Below the pieces are notes generated by a model. That model was given only the letters and a program-made list of their open reading frames with translations. It ran no database searches and had not been told where the DNA came from. DNA of 64,000 bases from Orobanche coerulescens (lineage: Eukaryota > Streptophyta > Magnoliopsida > Lamiales > Orobanchaceae), in the NCBI GenBank assembly GCA_033398695.1, contig CM065801.1, forward strand, positions 2,914,001-2,978,000, read 5' to 3'. The translations under genes and the position numbers were made by a program. Numbering within the stretch: the stretch's first letter is position 1; every line of letters starts with the position of its first letter. Shown here one piece after another: positions 45,315-56,998 of this stretch.

Positions 45315-45670
45315 GGTTGTATCCCTACACAACTAATTCGGAACAGACCGGTGATGCATTGGGCCCACAACCACTGGGCCTTTGACGCCACAAAAGTTAG
45401 ATTTTAGTTGTTGCTTTTTTTTTTTTTTTTTAATAATGAAAGAAGAAAGGGTTTAGCCTTTTTAGGGCTTTTGAATTTGACTTTGTGGAAACTGAATGTC
45501 TCGTTGAGAAAATAAATAGTCCACTGCCGTCTGAGTGAGTCCTTTCCGAGTCAGTACTCAGTAGTATATCCGTCGCATTCTATTATCTTCTGTTGTTGCC
45601 TGCGAAGTTGTCCTAGAAAGGCCTGGACGAATTACGAATTACGCTGTGTTGATTAGAAAAAGGAAGAAAA
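45315..45670 (+). promoter_or_regulatory. Upstream region of CTP synthase
   Basis: This is the only sequence between the hAT MITE and the start codon, so it must hold the proximal promoter and 5' leader. I see no clear TATA box. A T-run lies at 45416-45432 and a CCGTCTGAGTGAGTCC-type leader at about 45525-45540. The exact transcription start cannot be read. Confidence 0.35.
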
Positions 45671-48600
45671 ATGAAGTACGTTGTGGTTACCGGAGGCGTG
45701 GTGAGCGGCCTCGGCAAAGGTGTCACAGCCAGCGGCATCGGCGTTGTGCTCAAGGCCTGTGGACTTCGCGTCACCTCCATTAAAATCGGTATGAGATGGC
45801 AGTTTATATGTTTTTGTTTGTCCATGTTCTTTCTTCGACTCGGGCACTGTTCTGAACTAGGATGACAATGGAGATAGGATAAGTAGTAATTCAATATGTT
45901 CAAGGGAATATGAAGAGTTTTGTCTGATACGCAATTGCTTGATTGTTCAGTTTCGAGTTTGTTTTGTGCGATAAATTTGATTGCGTAGCTTAGATACTGC
46001 AATTTGCTGGTGTTTTTATATGAGAGTGTTTGCGGACACTAAACAAAACGGTGATTGTCGTGCCGAATATATGATGCAAAACCATTCCACACGAATCATA
46101 TTTTCAGCCACTGAGTACTTAAATTAAGAAACGGCAAAGGCAATAATATAGTCACTGCGACCACGAAAAAAAAATGATTGCCCGGTATTAGCTCACACTG
46201 TATGTTATTCTGTTAGTATATCGAATTTAATATTTGCCATGCAAGATTTATGAAGCACGGAGACTTTCTTGGTAGCATGTATTTCGTCCAGCACGAGTCG
46301 GACACGTCCGACACGCGTCAACTCTCGTGTCGGAGAGTATCCCATTTCCCCCCCTTTTTTAAAATGTCGGACACATACCTGACACGCTGTCGACACTACC
46401 GGACATGCTGATGGACACGCTCGAGGCTTCCTTCACCAATTTCCTCTTCTCCAGCGTCCTCTTCCTCGCCGATCTCTCTCCAGTGTCGATAAGCACAAGA
46501 ACGGGGCTGATGGAAAGGTAGAGCGGTGGTGTGAGGAAGAGGTAGAGCGGCAGTGTTAGGATTTGCAGAAACCCTAATAACCCTGCTGAGGTCTGATATG
46601 GGAGAGGTAGAGGGGCATTGGTAGAAAGAGCATTTTAATCGAAGGATTAAGAAAATGAAGTGGAAGGGAGGGTTTTAATGTTGGGTTTTGATGGATATTG
46701 GGCTTTAAATAATCTTAAATTTGCTTTCAATTATAGTAGTAATACTTTTTGGATGAAATCGAAATTTCTTATTTTCTAACCTATCTTGATTTTTGACAGA
46801 TAATATATCCAATTAATTCAACTTCTCTAATTAGAAAAGTTATTCTGTATATCATAGTGATATTACTCTTCTTGAAAAAAAATGATATTTTGTAAAATAT
46901 ATACATTTATATATAACTAATTAACTAAAAAAACGTGTCTTTTACGTGTCGTGTCCTACATTGTCGGAAAATTTCTCAATCCCGTGTCTGTATCGTGTCT
47001 TATTGCGTGTCGTGTGTCGAGTCCATCCTTCATAGTGTAAGATAAATTTGATTGGCCTAACTTATTTCCTGGTTCTACATATGTTCTTTCTATCTTGGCA
47101 GATCCCTATTTGAATACAGATGCTGGTACAATGTCTCCGTTTGAGCATGGGGAGGTTTTTGTTCTTGATGATGGTGGAGAGGTGTGCCCTCATCCTTCTT
47201 TTTATTGGAGCAAAACATTTCATGTAAATCATTAATAGATACCAGAAAATGCTACCGTTGGTCATTTTAATTGCAAAGCTACTACCTGACACAAATTTTA
47301 TTTTTTCTTAATTGTTAATAGGTGGATCTGGATTTAGGTAACTATGAACGATTTTTGGATCTGCGACTAACTAGAGACAACAATATTACTACAGGAAAGA
47401 TATATCAGGTACTTTTGGCACCATATTCCTAGTGAACACATAATAATTTATGCTTCAATCTCTGATGGTGGTTTATTTGTTAGTCTGTCCTCGAAAAGGA
47501 ACGAAGAGGGGATTATCTTGGGAAGACCGTACAAGTAATTCAAAATTTACAGTATCTTGTCTTGTTTGGTTTGTAGGCATTGTGCACTAATTGTTCTGCT
47601 TTGATTTGCTTATTTTATTCGACTCCAGGTGGTCCCACACATTACTGATGCTATTAAGAATTGGATTGAATCAGTGTCTGTAATTCCTGTGGATGGGAAG
47701 GAGGGCCCTGCAGATGTTTGTGTAATAGAATTGGGAGGGACTGTAGGTAAGAAGTTATTTGGATAGAAAACTCTTGTCTCAAGACACTAACACTTCCCCA
47801 TCTTTATATTATGTTTTGCTCAATAATCCAAATTTCACCTTTTCAGGTGATATAGAGTCGATGCCTTTCGTTGAAGCTCTGCGGCAGTTACTCTTTTCAG
47901 TTGGTAAGGCTGCATTGTTGTATCTGCATTTTGGATGTACCTTTTTTCTAGCTTCCCTCTCTTGCTTCTTGTGCTCTTTTTTTGGGCAGTTCAGGATCTA
48001 TCTATTTCTATTTTTTTTTTTTTCCATTTAGCTGTTGCCTGAAGGGGAGCCTTGGCGCAGCGGTAAGAGCTGTTGCTGTGTGACCTGTGGTCATGGGTTC
48101 GAGTCCTAGGAGCGGCCTCTTGCCAATTTAATTGTCAAGGGAAGGTTTGCCCTATACACCCTTGTGGTGGGACCCTTCCCCGGACCCTCGCGTTGCGGGG
48201 ACGCTTCGTGCACCGGGCTGCCCTTTATTTAACTGTTGCCTGTTGGGGGTCGGAGATCGTTTGGTTTTCTAGTCGTGTGTACTATTCTGAACAAAAAGAG
48301 CTTCACTCTATTTTTATTCTTTACTTTATTTATTTACTTATTTGTTACTTTTTTTAGCTTTCGGGAGATTCTTCCAAAACTATGTTTTTTCTTGCCAAAT
48401 TCCATTGTTCTGGTGGTTCATCATGTAGTTGGTTTGATATACTGCCCGAGGAGTCGCATGTATGTTGTCTGTTATTTGTTGTTAGCTGTTACTGATGATG
48501 ACATAGAAGTACTCTGAGTCTCTGCTGCTTCATCTCCTGTTAACTGTTGTTTTTCTTCTTAATGTCTAAAGTTTCCTTTTCCTGCGCAGGACACAATAAT

Positions 48601-51600
48601 TTCTGTCTGATTCACGTCAGTCTTATACCCGTTCTTGGCGTTGTTGGTGAACAAGTAATACCCTGTACCTTTTACTTTTAAGTTCACACTTTTAAATTCG
48701 CACACGTTATTATTGTTTAAGTTATGTGCATGTCAGTTTCTGTCTCATACATGCTACTGGCTGCAGAAAACAAAGCCGACACAGCATAGTGTGCGAGAAC
48801 TGAGAGCATTAGGCTTAACTCCTCATTTCCTGGCTTGTCGATCAGCGGAGGTAAATTATTCATGCGCAATATATTTTTTTGGGAAAATATTTAATTTGAC
48901 TAGGATAAGGTTATTATGTATCAGTTCCTGGCCTGCTATTTGATACTCCATTTCGACTGATCATGATTATAGCTCCCTTTGATTATAGCTCTTCAGATGT
49001 TATATAGTAACACCTTCAAGCTTCACCATGGTTTTAGTGGAAGAATTTCATCTTCCCCCCCCCCCCCCTGTTTTTATCTTGTAGCCATTGTTGGAAAGTA
49101 CAAGGCAGAAATTGTCTCAATTTTGCCATGTCCCTGTAAGTTCTTTTTGCAATGCCTTTTTCGAATTCTTAAGCTGTGAGCATAGATTTATTCTGTTATT
49201 ATCATTATTTTTTCTCTGTGGTTTCTACACTCTAGGTTGGCAATATTCTTAATATCCATGATGTTCCCAACATTTGGCACATTCCTCTCCTGCTTCAGGT
49301 GAGTATAAATATCACTGCAAACTTAGACACTAACCTAAAGTTTTTGCTCTGTTGAGATCTTACATGCTTTAATATATGTATCATACTTTTGTTCCAGAGT
49401 CAAAATGCACATGATGCCATTCTAAGACATCTGGATTTACTGAGGTAAATTTTATCATGCGTTATAACATCTCATTTCACGTCTGCCTTGTCTCATTTTT
49501 CTTAATAGGTAAGATGTTGAAGCAATTTCAATTTAGTCAACATTTTCCATAGTGCATGAACTTATTCTTAAACTGGATATGAATAGCTATACACACTCAT
49601 TGATGTGTGCTTTTCATGACATGTAAATGTTCTTCCACAGTGTTGCTAATCCTCCTAATTTACAAGAATGGACCGAAAGAGCCAAGACTTTTGACAACCT
49701 CACAAACTCTGTTAGTGGCAAAGAACTTTTGAAGTTTATTTTTCCCTTATTCCTTTCTGAAAATCATAAATGACAATTTCTCGCTGCGATCCCAGGTAAG
49801 AATCGCTATGGTTGGCAAGTATGTAGGGATGACAGATTCTTATTTATCTGTGGTGAAGGTGAGGAAATATTCTATTTGGTTACTCTATGAAGCCATAATG
49901 ATGTACTGCTCCATCTGGTCCATTGGAGGCTCTAAGTATTCACAATTCTATCCGAATTTTAATTAATCAATGAGGAATGGCATATTAGAATTCCTTGTTA
50001 TAAATTTGTTCTAGCATGATTTCCTGTGTATAGAATTCTATTCTTTGCCCTATCATAGTAAAATAAATATTTGCCCTTCTAACATTTTACAAGTTACAAA
50101 GTTTCAACCCCTGGTGTTGATTTCCTTTATGATTATCTATTTCTTTTCTTTTTATTTTATCCCCCCACATTAATTAATATATTTTTTTCCGTCCAGGCCC
50201 TTTTGCATGCTTGTATTGCTTGTTCTTTGAAGCCAGCAATTGACTGGATTGCAGCTTCAGATCTTGAGGACAACAGTGCAAAATCTGTATGATTTTTATA
50301 TTTGTTACATGTAGTGTATTATCCCTGCCCATTCAAGAACTATATGTGTGCTGCGAGTGAATTCATTTATTTTCCACAGACACCAGAAGCTCATGCGACA
50401 GCTTGGAGAACTCTAAGGGTACACCATCGCCCCCTTCTTAATCTGGCATTTCTGCTTTTGATACCGTGTTACACATCTCTTATATTTGATATTTGTTCAT
50501 GCAAAATGATTGTATTGGGTTAGTCCCCCCCCCCCCCCCCACACACACACACACACACACACTTTCTGTTAGCAATAACGTTAGCAGGTTCCTGTGTGGC
50601 GTTATTATGTGTTTGTTCGGTTGCCTAAAATAGATGATTTCGATTTTATTATTAGTTCTCCTATCATGTCTCACCTTCAAAAATGTATACTTTTTCTACT
50701 TGATAAAAAGATGTGTGTGTTTTTCTTTCTGCATACTTATTGCTTGCTATGCAAAAACTATCATTGTGTTCCATTTATATGAAAATCACTCTTATACTAG
50801 AACGTGTTTAAATGCTTTCTCTAGAAGCAGCACAACAAGCTTAATTTTTTGAACTTGTTGCAAAGTTTTTCTGATGCCAAAAACTTTTTTTTTTTTAATA
50901 GAATGCTGCATGCATCTTGGTTCCTGGTGGGTTTGGAGATCGGGGTGTGAATGGAATGATCTTGGCTGCAAAATATGCCAGAGAGAAGAAAGTTCCATAT
51001 CTTGGTATTTGTTTGGGCATGCAAATATCCGTGATTGAGATGGCCAGAAACGTAAGATATTTCCTTAAACCACAGATATACCTTTTTCTATGACCACATT
51101 GTGGACCGTGTTCCCTTACACGATGCTAAGCAGGTTTTGGGCTTGGAAAAGGCGAACAGCACTGAGTTTGATGATCAGACGCCAACCCCTATAGTGATTT
51201 TCATGCCGGAGGTAGTTTTTCATTCACATTTAGTGATATATTATTTTCTCAGATACATATTCCCTCTTTTGTTCAGTTGCACTTTTTGCACATGTCTTCA
51301 GGGATCAAAAACACACATGGGAAGCACAATGAGACTTGGCAGTCGGAAAACATTACTCCAGACTTCAGATTGCTTGACGGCAAAGCTGTAAGAGTTGAGC
51401 AATTTTACTATAGTTAGAGGTTTGCAGTATATTAATTTTGACTGGACGACATAATGATTAATTTTTGTTCCTTTTCTGATTGCTATGTTTATCACTACTA
51501 TGATCACTCTGACTAACTTCAAAGTAAAATTTATATATTCGAATTTTGTAACTGAACGACCTTTCATTGCCTTTCAGTTTTTTATTTCCGTATATTTGAT

Positions 51601-52691
51601 TTTTAGAAATGATGGCCCTTCTGTTTCCTTTTAGTTTTTACTTTACATTATCCAGGCTTAGTTTTGTATAATTATTTTACAAAAGCTCAACCAGCAGGGG
51701 TGTCTTCCTTCAATTAATCCAATCACCAATGTTTGAACCTAGTAAACTTTTCCGAATCTCTGATATCCTGATGATTTTTTTTTAATAGGTACCACAGCTC
51801 AGAATATGTTGATGAGCGGCATAGGCACAGATATGAGGTTAATAGATAAAAGAATGAATAGATTTACTTATTTCATACTTTGTACGTGCAAATTCAATCA
51901 CTTTCCGTATCATATGCTATAGGTGAACCCAGACATGGTTAGCACTTTGGAACAATCTGGGCTGAAGTTTGTGGGGAAAGACGAAAGCGGAAAGCGTATG
52001 GAGGTCGGCTTCTTGCAGCGCCTTTCTTTCAACCTTGCAACTTTGACTATCCTTATTTATCAATTTTGTTAAAATATTAAAAATACATTTCATGACTTTT
52101 ATCTCCAAATCTCATTTTGCATCTCTTCCTCTTTTTCTGCAGATTCTGGAGCTTGCCGACCATCCTTTTTACGTGGGGGTTCAGTTTCATCCAGAATTCA
52201 AGTCGCGCCCTGGGAGACCCTCACCTCCATTCTTAGGTAAAATATTAGTCATGTGGTCAGTGGGACAATCTCATTCTTTGTTTTTCTACTTCTTTTTACC
52301 CATCTCAAAATAACTTAGGGAAATTCTACGGTACCGAAAGGGTGCCATACCTGCATGTATATTTACCATTGGATTCATGATGGAAATCATTTGTTACAGT
52401 TTCAATGATGAATGTACATGCGAGTATATGTACCCATGTGGGTATTTTTCCAGTAACTTGTAAACTCTGCCATTAAGGATTGTGTTTAAAACTTTTTCCG
52501 ATGTTATTACTTAAGTTGAATGGATTTGATGTTCCATTCGCGACTTCACACATTTGGAACCTGTTGCTTCACATGGCAAAACAGATGCTGCAGATTTTAT
52601 TATTGAATTTCAATTGTTTATAGGTTTTATTTTGGCGGCAATCGGACGATTAGGACCATATATTCAAAATCCTCAAAATGGAAGCTTATAG
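45671..52691 (+). CDS. CTP synthase, 22 exons
   Basis: CTP synthase (EC 6.3.4.2) makes CTP from UTP, ATP and glutamine, the last step of cytosolic pyrimidine synthesis. Exons: 45671-45788, 47102-47181, 47322-47408, 47484-47534, 47629-47746, 47847-47903, 48590-48654, 48767-48850, 49085-49135, 49236-49298, 49398-49444, 49641-49710, 49796-49858, 50197-50286, 50380-50418, 50902-51051, 51134-51211, 51302-51387, 51789-51837, 51923-52003, 52143-52236, 52624-52691. All introns are GT-AG; the sum is 1689 nt (562 aa) with every phase consistent. The amidoligase domain starts with [19 protein letters not shown] (P-loop) and contains [20 protein letters not shown]. The glutaminase domain has PGGFGDRG, nucleophile Cys about 398 in LGICLGMQ, and His525/Glu527 in VQFHPEF. 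All key residues are present. The C-terminal tail ([11 protein letters not shown]) is short compared with my recollection of plant homologues. Exon edges are by eye. Confidence 0.95.
46248..47036. mobile_element. Possible MITE-like insertion in CTP synthase intron 1
   Basis: The ends TATGAAGCACGGA (46248) and TCCATCCTTCATA (about 47036) are imperfect inverted repeats. Next to both lie GTGTCGGACACGTCC- and CGTGTCGTGTC-type motifs. Intron 1 is by far the longest (1.3 kb), and this stretch accounts for most of it. I found no clear target duplication, so the call is tentative. Confidence 0.45.
48042..48232 (+). mobile_element. tRNA-derived SINE in CTP synthase intron 6 (Au-like)
   Basis: It reads GGGGAGCCTTGGCGCAGCGG at the start (box A), GGGTTCGAGTCCT (box B) near 48094, and CTTCCCCGGACCCTCGCG, CACCGGGCTGCCCTTTATTT at the end, a pattern typical of the plant Au-type SINE. 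The 10-bp CTGTTGCCTG flanks it (48032-48041, 48233-48242). It lies in sense orientation to the gene. Confidence 0.9.
50524..50562. repeat. Poly-C / (CA)n microsatellite in CTP synthase intron 15
   Basis: About 16 C residues are followed by about 11 CA units. It is intronic, between exons 15 and 16. A second C run is in intron 8 (about 49057-49068). Confidence 0.85.
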
Positions 52692-53140
52692 CATTTTTAC
52701 TGCAAGTGGTCAGAGGAGGTATCAGATTTTCTCAAGGTATTGAATTTGTGAATTGCTAGATGTTCTTTTAGCCGGATCGATCATCAAACCGACGAAGTTA
52801 CATGTTCGACGGCCGAACATGTGATAATATTTTAATTATCACTACTATAAAATCATGAGAAATCAATATAAATTATCTGATAAAATAATAATCACCTGTT
52901 CCTTACTGTTCTTTTGCGCAGACATCTTTTGAGGAGAACCAAGCTGATGGGTTCGATCGGTTTCCTCCGGCGGTCCGGTACTCAGAACGATAGGTGATAG
53001 TTCCCTGTGTAGTTTTGAAAGTGGATGTAATTAAAGTTAAAACTTTGAACATCTCTTATAATTTATATTTATGGTTTTGGACATAAATATGAAATCTTGC
53101 TGCTATATCTATAACATAATAAAGCAGCATCTCCCATTGC
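52692..53140 (+). terminator. CTP synthase 3' untranslated region with possible intron and poly-A signal
   Basis: After the stop at 52691, CTCAAG/GTATTG at about 52737 and TTTGCGCAG/ACATC at about 52920 could be donor and acceptor of an intron in the 3' UTR. AATAAA at 53117-53122 is a candidate poly-A signal. Whether the downstream exon is used cannot be told without transcript data. Confidence 0.4.
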
Positions 53141-53946
53141 TATTTGCCAAGTCTTTTCCCTCGGTACGTTCGAAAAACAGCGGTTATTTATTGAGAAATA
53201 ACGTCCTAAAATATTTTGATTTTTTTTCCTAATTAAGCAATTAATTGTTGATTATTTCCCCCATTTTCTTGATAAATCATATTGTAATTTATTTTCTCAA
53301 TTCCTAAGATCATTTTATTTAATTTCAACAAAGATAATTTATTGGGAGTCTTTCACTTGAAATGTATTATTTTTTATAGATCGATAATGATATATTTCCG
53401 AATTAGTTAATTTTGCTTTATAACCCACATTTGCCGAATTATTCAATAAATTAGTCCAAATAAGATCCGTGCTATAATTTTTTATTGGGTATTGTGCTAT
53501 AATTTTTTATTGGGTATTTTTTTTATTGTCCCAAATTTTGCCGAGTTATTCAAATCAACGAGCACAATCAGTTAACAACTAACGACTAATATGATCAGCT
53601 GAAACTAACAACTAGCATTTGAAATATACAGAAAATATACAGAAATGCCCTTGGCCTTGTGCATTTTCATTTACCCACCATGTTTTGCTCTTCAAGTGAA
53701 AAAAAATATACCATCGGCCCTCAAATCTTTGATTTTTCTGGTTAAAATTTAGAACCTTTTAATCATAATATGCCGTCAATATATAAGAAACATATAATCA
53801 TATTAACACTTGTAGATATATATTAATGTATATTGTCAAAATATTTAATTATAACTTTTCATCATTTATAATTAAAACTACTGATGATCAAAAATGTATT
53901 TAGGAAATTGTATAAGTCAAGCCGTGAAAACAATCATGCACTGAAG
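53141..53946. other. AT-rich intergenic DNA
   Basis: No gene is seen. A 26-bp unit GTGCTATAATTTTTTATTGG... is present twice in tandem at about 53468-53518. Confidence 0.6.
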
Positions 53947-53965
53947 AAAGTAAAGCCCCCTTTAG

Positions 53966-54206
53966 ATCTCCCCGGGCATAACTCAGTGGCAAAGGAGGGG
54001 GATATCTTTCGCGCTGATGGCACGCAGTGTGGGTTCGAATCCTCATGGGAGCATCCGCTCTTTTCAGGGATTTGGACCTTGTGTGTTTATTCAACAAGAT
54101 CCTCAAAACCGGCCGTTCTTGAGATAACTCGCGATTTAACCGGGGGTAGGAATGAGGGATCGGACCTACAACCCCCAGGATTAAACATGGGTCATCAAAA
54201 AAAAAA
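53966..54206 (+). mobile_element. tRNA-derived SINE with 19-bp TSD
   Basis: Box A-like GGCATAACTCAGTGGCAAAG and box B GGGTTCGAATCC are in tRNA spacing, followed by a body and a poly-A tail (about 54196-54208). The 19-bp AAAGTAAAGCCCCCTTTAG is repeated on both sides (53947-53965 and 54207-54225) without a mismatch, so the insertion is young. It differs from the two other SINEs in the window. Confidence 0.92.
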
Positions 54207-54225
54207 AAAGTAAAGCCCCCTTTAG

Positions 54226-54429
54226 TATTGGTCAACTTTAGAATTATCAAATTTTAATAAATTTTTAAATGTTATAGTGTGTGGTAGATGAAAAATGGAA
54301 CTTCCTTTAAAAATTTACGAGTCACTGCCATCATACTTTAAAATTACTTTTAGAAGTTATCACAAAAAATATTAGAAATTTATATTTTACAATTAAAATT
54401 TGAAATCTTAAAAGTACTTTTAAAAATAA
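54226..54429. other. AT-rich intergenic DNA
   Basis: No coding or structural signal is seen between the SINE and the Stowaway MITE. Confidence 0.5.
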
Positions 54430-54431
54430 TA

Positions 54432-54662
54432 CTCCCCTCATCCATGATTTTTCTTGAAACTTTGACCCGACACGAGTTCTAATAAGATGCATTGACTTTG
54501 AGTAAAGATGTACAACGAGTGGAGTTTGGGTCCCACTTGAATGTGTGGTTGTTAGTGATTTAACGTAAAAAAGTTTTCATATTTGGCAAATTTGAAATGT
54601 AAAGAAAGATCGTGGACGGATTGAAATGGCAAAATATAAAGAAAGATCATGGATGAGGTGAG
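54432..54662. mobile_element. Stowaway-type MITE
   Basis: The ends CTCCCCTCATCCATGATTTT and AAGATCATGGATGAGGTGAG are inverted repeats with TA on both sides (54430-54431, 54663-54664), as in Tc1/mariner Stowaway elements. It is non-coding. Confidence 0.85.
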
Positions 54663-54664
54663 TA

Positions 54665-55190
54665 TTTAGCACTTAGAAATCTATTTAAATTCAACAGTTT
54701 TTTTAAGTCACATCAATATCAACACTTTTTTAATCACATCAATACCAAACTAAATAGTTCTTTGTAGTAAATAGTTCACATAAAGTGTTACACCGGTATT
54801 ATACTATCATGTAATGTAAATATGTATAACAATAAAATCATATTATGTATTTGGTTGGCGATATTTATTGAGGACAAATTTTAACTATTCCTTTTTTATA
54901 TTTTGGAAGGACGAGTTGTATGATTATACCCATTATTTTAAATAAAGAGATGTAAATCAATTAAAATATCTATTATAAAAATATAAAAATAACTTGAAAA
55001 TGATAAATAAACTAAACTACTGGAAGAACAATAGATTTATGTGAGTACTATTATACCGAGACACTTAGCATAGCAAAATTAGTACATTCGTAACCAAATA
55101 AGCTTTTCATGAAAGGCAAATGAAAGCTTGCTTGTCCGCCTCACTTCTCACTCGACCAATGAGAGATTGGTCGGTTGCTCACAATCCAAC
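54665..55190. other. AT-rich intergenic DNA
   Basis: I see nothing coding. The last 50 bp (TTGGTCGGTTGCTCACAATC...) become less AT-rich where the minus-strand fragment begins. Confidence 0.5.
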
Positions 55191-55194
55191 TTCT

Positions 55195-55580
55195 TCACCT
55201 TAGTGGTGAAGTTGGATATTTTCTGCCGAAAGAAGCCAATCGACCTATGTCGTATCTTCTCATACGTTCGGTGTTCTTGGGCTTCAGTATGACGTACTGA
55301 ACACTTATGTGATCGTCAACCATCAAATAAAAATAGCAGAATTTTCGAGAAGCACGTCCAAGGACAACCTTATCTCTAGAGTGGCAGTTCTCTAGTTTAG
55401 AGCAGTGACAAACTATAGTGTATCCAGGGCCAAGTTGTGTACCCTCTTCGACAGACTTAAGGTAGGGGCACTTGTTAAGCACGTGACCGTTCTTCAAACA
55501 GATCTTCAAGGCCGTCTTTCTACCACCTTCTCTTTTTCCCTTATTCCGGGTTCCCTTCGCTGCCGCTCCTCTAAATTAAG
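55195..55580 (-). pseudogene. Unidentified coding fragment with a Cys/His motif
   Basis: A minus-strand frame, open from about 55578 without a convincing ATG, reads RGAAAKGTRNKGKREGG and then KICLKNGHVLNKCPYLKS, resembling half of a zinc knuckle (GH-x4-C). It continues with GPGYTIVCHCSKLENC and stops at 55195. The basic stretch before a GH-C motif recalls the tails of FAR1/MULE-derived proteins, but I cannot identify it. It is probably an exon-like fragment of a transposon-derived gene. Confidence 0.35.
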
Positions 55581-55589
55581 TGGGCATAC

Positions 55590-55880
55590 ACACGGAAAGA
55601 AATGACCTGTTGGGCTTCGGTCCATAATCCCGACACATTCGTAGACAAAATGCATGCGGCGCGATTCCGATATCATGATGATATCAGGAAGTGGTTAAAT
55701 GAATTGATTTGCACTACTCATACCAACAAGATGCATCTTCTTTTCTGGTAGTCATCTCATAGAAACTCCAAAACTAAGCGTGCTTGGCCTGGAGTACTTA
55801 TGGGATGAGTGCGCATGAGTGGGGACAAAACGCGCTAGAAAAGACTCGTCAGTGAGGATAGTCTTCATCATTATGGGGAT
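55590..55880 (+). mobile_element. 5S-rRNA-like repeat, Cassandra-like TRIM fragment
   Basis: The core 55752-55820 resembles plant 5S rRNA: CATCTCATAGAAACTCC corresponds to ATCCCATCAGAACTCC, then AAGCGTGCTTGG (an exact 5S box A), then GGAGTACTTATGGGATGAGTG corresponds to the box C region. 5S domains embedded in such sequence are known from Cassandra TRIM retrotransposon LTRs. The first 5S bases are missing and LTR edges are unclear, so this is a decayed single copy, not an rRNA gene. Confidence 0.6.
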
Positions 55881-55989
55881 CAACAAGAGCCACAATATAA
55901 TTCATTTGCAGAGTGTCCATAAGATACCGAGATACACCTAAGAAAGAAAGTTGTCCGTGATACTTGGTTTTAAAACTAGTATAGCAAGC

Positions 55990-56215
55990 GAAGCCAAATG
56001 AACGATTAAGATTTATTCACATGAAAATTTATGCATAGAATGCATTGTTTTAATGTATCGATATTTTGATGCATATAATGCATAATTTCAGTGCTTAATA
56101 TTTTCTTGCATGAGATGCATACTTTTATGCATAGTCTAATTTGGACCATAGATCACACAAAAATCGATGGTTCGGATCCATTCTTATTACTTACTCAAAA
56201 AACCATTCTCATTTG

Positions 56216-56257
<42 letters not shown>

Positions 56258-56554
56258 TGGGTTCTGGTGAGAATGATACTTAAGTTAAGAAATAAGAATG
56301 AATTTGATCTATAATTCTTGATTAAATGGATGACCTGGATTTATTCTCGCAAAAATGTATGCATAAAATGTAATATTCTAGTGCATCGATATTTTGATAC
56401 ATATAATGCAAAGTTTTTATTCATTGCAAGTTTGATGCACGAAATGCATATATTGCATACATAAGTCAGTCTGGACTGTACATCACACACAGATCAATGA
56501 TTCAGATTTATTCTCAATTTACAACGTAAAACTTATTCTCATATAATCCTAAAT

Positions 56555-56583
<29 letters not shown>
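55990..56583. repeat. Two diverged copies of a TGCAT-rich repeat separated by TA microsatellites
   Basis: The blocks 56010-56190 and 56320-56510 share TTTATTCnC, ATGCATAgAATG, ATCGATATTTTGATnCATATA and a GATCACACA.A.ATCnATG.TTC segment in the same order. TA tracts lie at about 56224-56253 and 56559-56583. This is a tandem pair of a small unclassified repeat; no gene. Confidence 0.65.
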
Positions 56584-56588
<5 letters not shown>

Positions 56589-56998
56589 CAACCTTCGGAG
56601 AACCTTTTATACTTTTTTCCCAAGAAACCTTCTTTGGTTCACATATATTACGCTAATGCCATTAACCATTTTAACCCTCCTATGATTCAGGTTGACCACA
56701 CACTTCGTTATTTAAGTTTGTGGTTGGAAGCATAACAATTAAAATTACATGGGGCTGTTTCTTTCTGTATATGGTTATATGATCAAAGTATATTCTGATT
56801 TTACTGTCAAAGGTCAATTCTATTTATATATATATATATATAAAAAAAGGTATCCTCCAAACGGAGTTTTCAAAGCCTCGTCCCCTTCTCCGTCTTCTCT
56901 GCCCTGCAATTTGCAGGGAGAGGGCTCTTTGAGAGCGAGAAAGACGCACACGGCCGAGACACATACCGTGTGTTCGGAATATATATACGGATACAGTA
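56584..56998 (+). promoter_or_regulatory. Upstream region of the DUF761-type gene
   Basis: TA-rich sequence with TATATATATATATAAAAAAA at about 56828-56848 could serve as a TATA region. A CTCCGTCTTCTCT-type pyrimidine leader lies at 56886-56902. The start codon follows a second TATATATAC at about 56980. The transcription start is not determinable. Confidence 0.35.

Noticed and set aside
45671..45865. 64-codon ORF starting at the CTP synthase ATG as a separate small gene
   Set aside because: The first 39 codons are exon 1; the rest reads into intron 1 past a good GT donor at 45789.
48055..48110. A tRNA gene suggested by box A and box B
   Set aside because: The cloverleaf is incomplete and the sequence continues into a SINE body bounded by a 10-bp TSD. 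The same reasoning applies to the tRNA-like heads at 39260-39333 and 53975-54050.
53884..54250. ORFs of 109 and 116 codons near 54000
   Set aside because: Both run through the SINE at 53966-54206 on opposite strands; neither has protein motifs.
55742..55820. A functional 5S rRNA gene
   Set aside because: The 5S start and much of the end are missing or changed; a single decayed copy within other repeat sequence is not a working gene.
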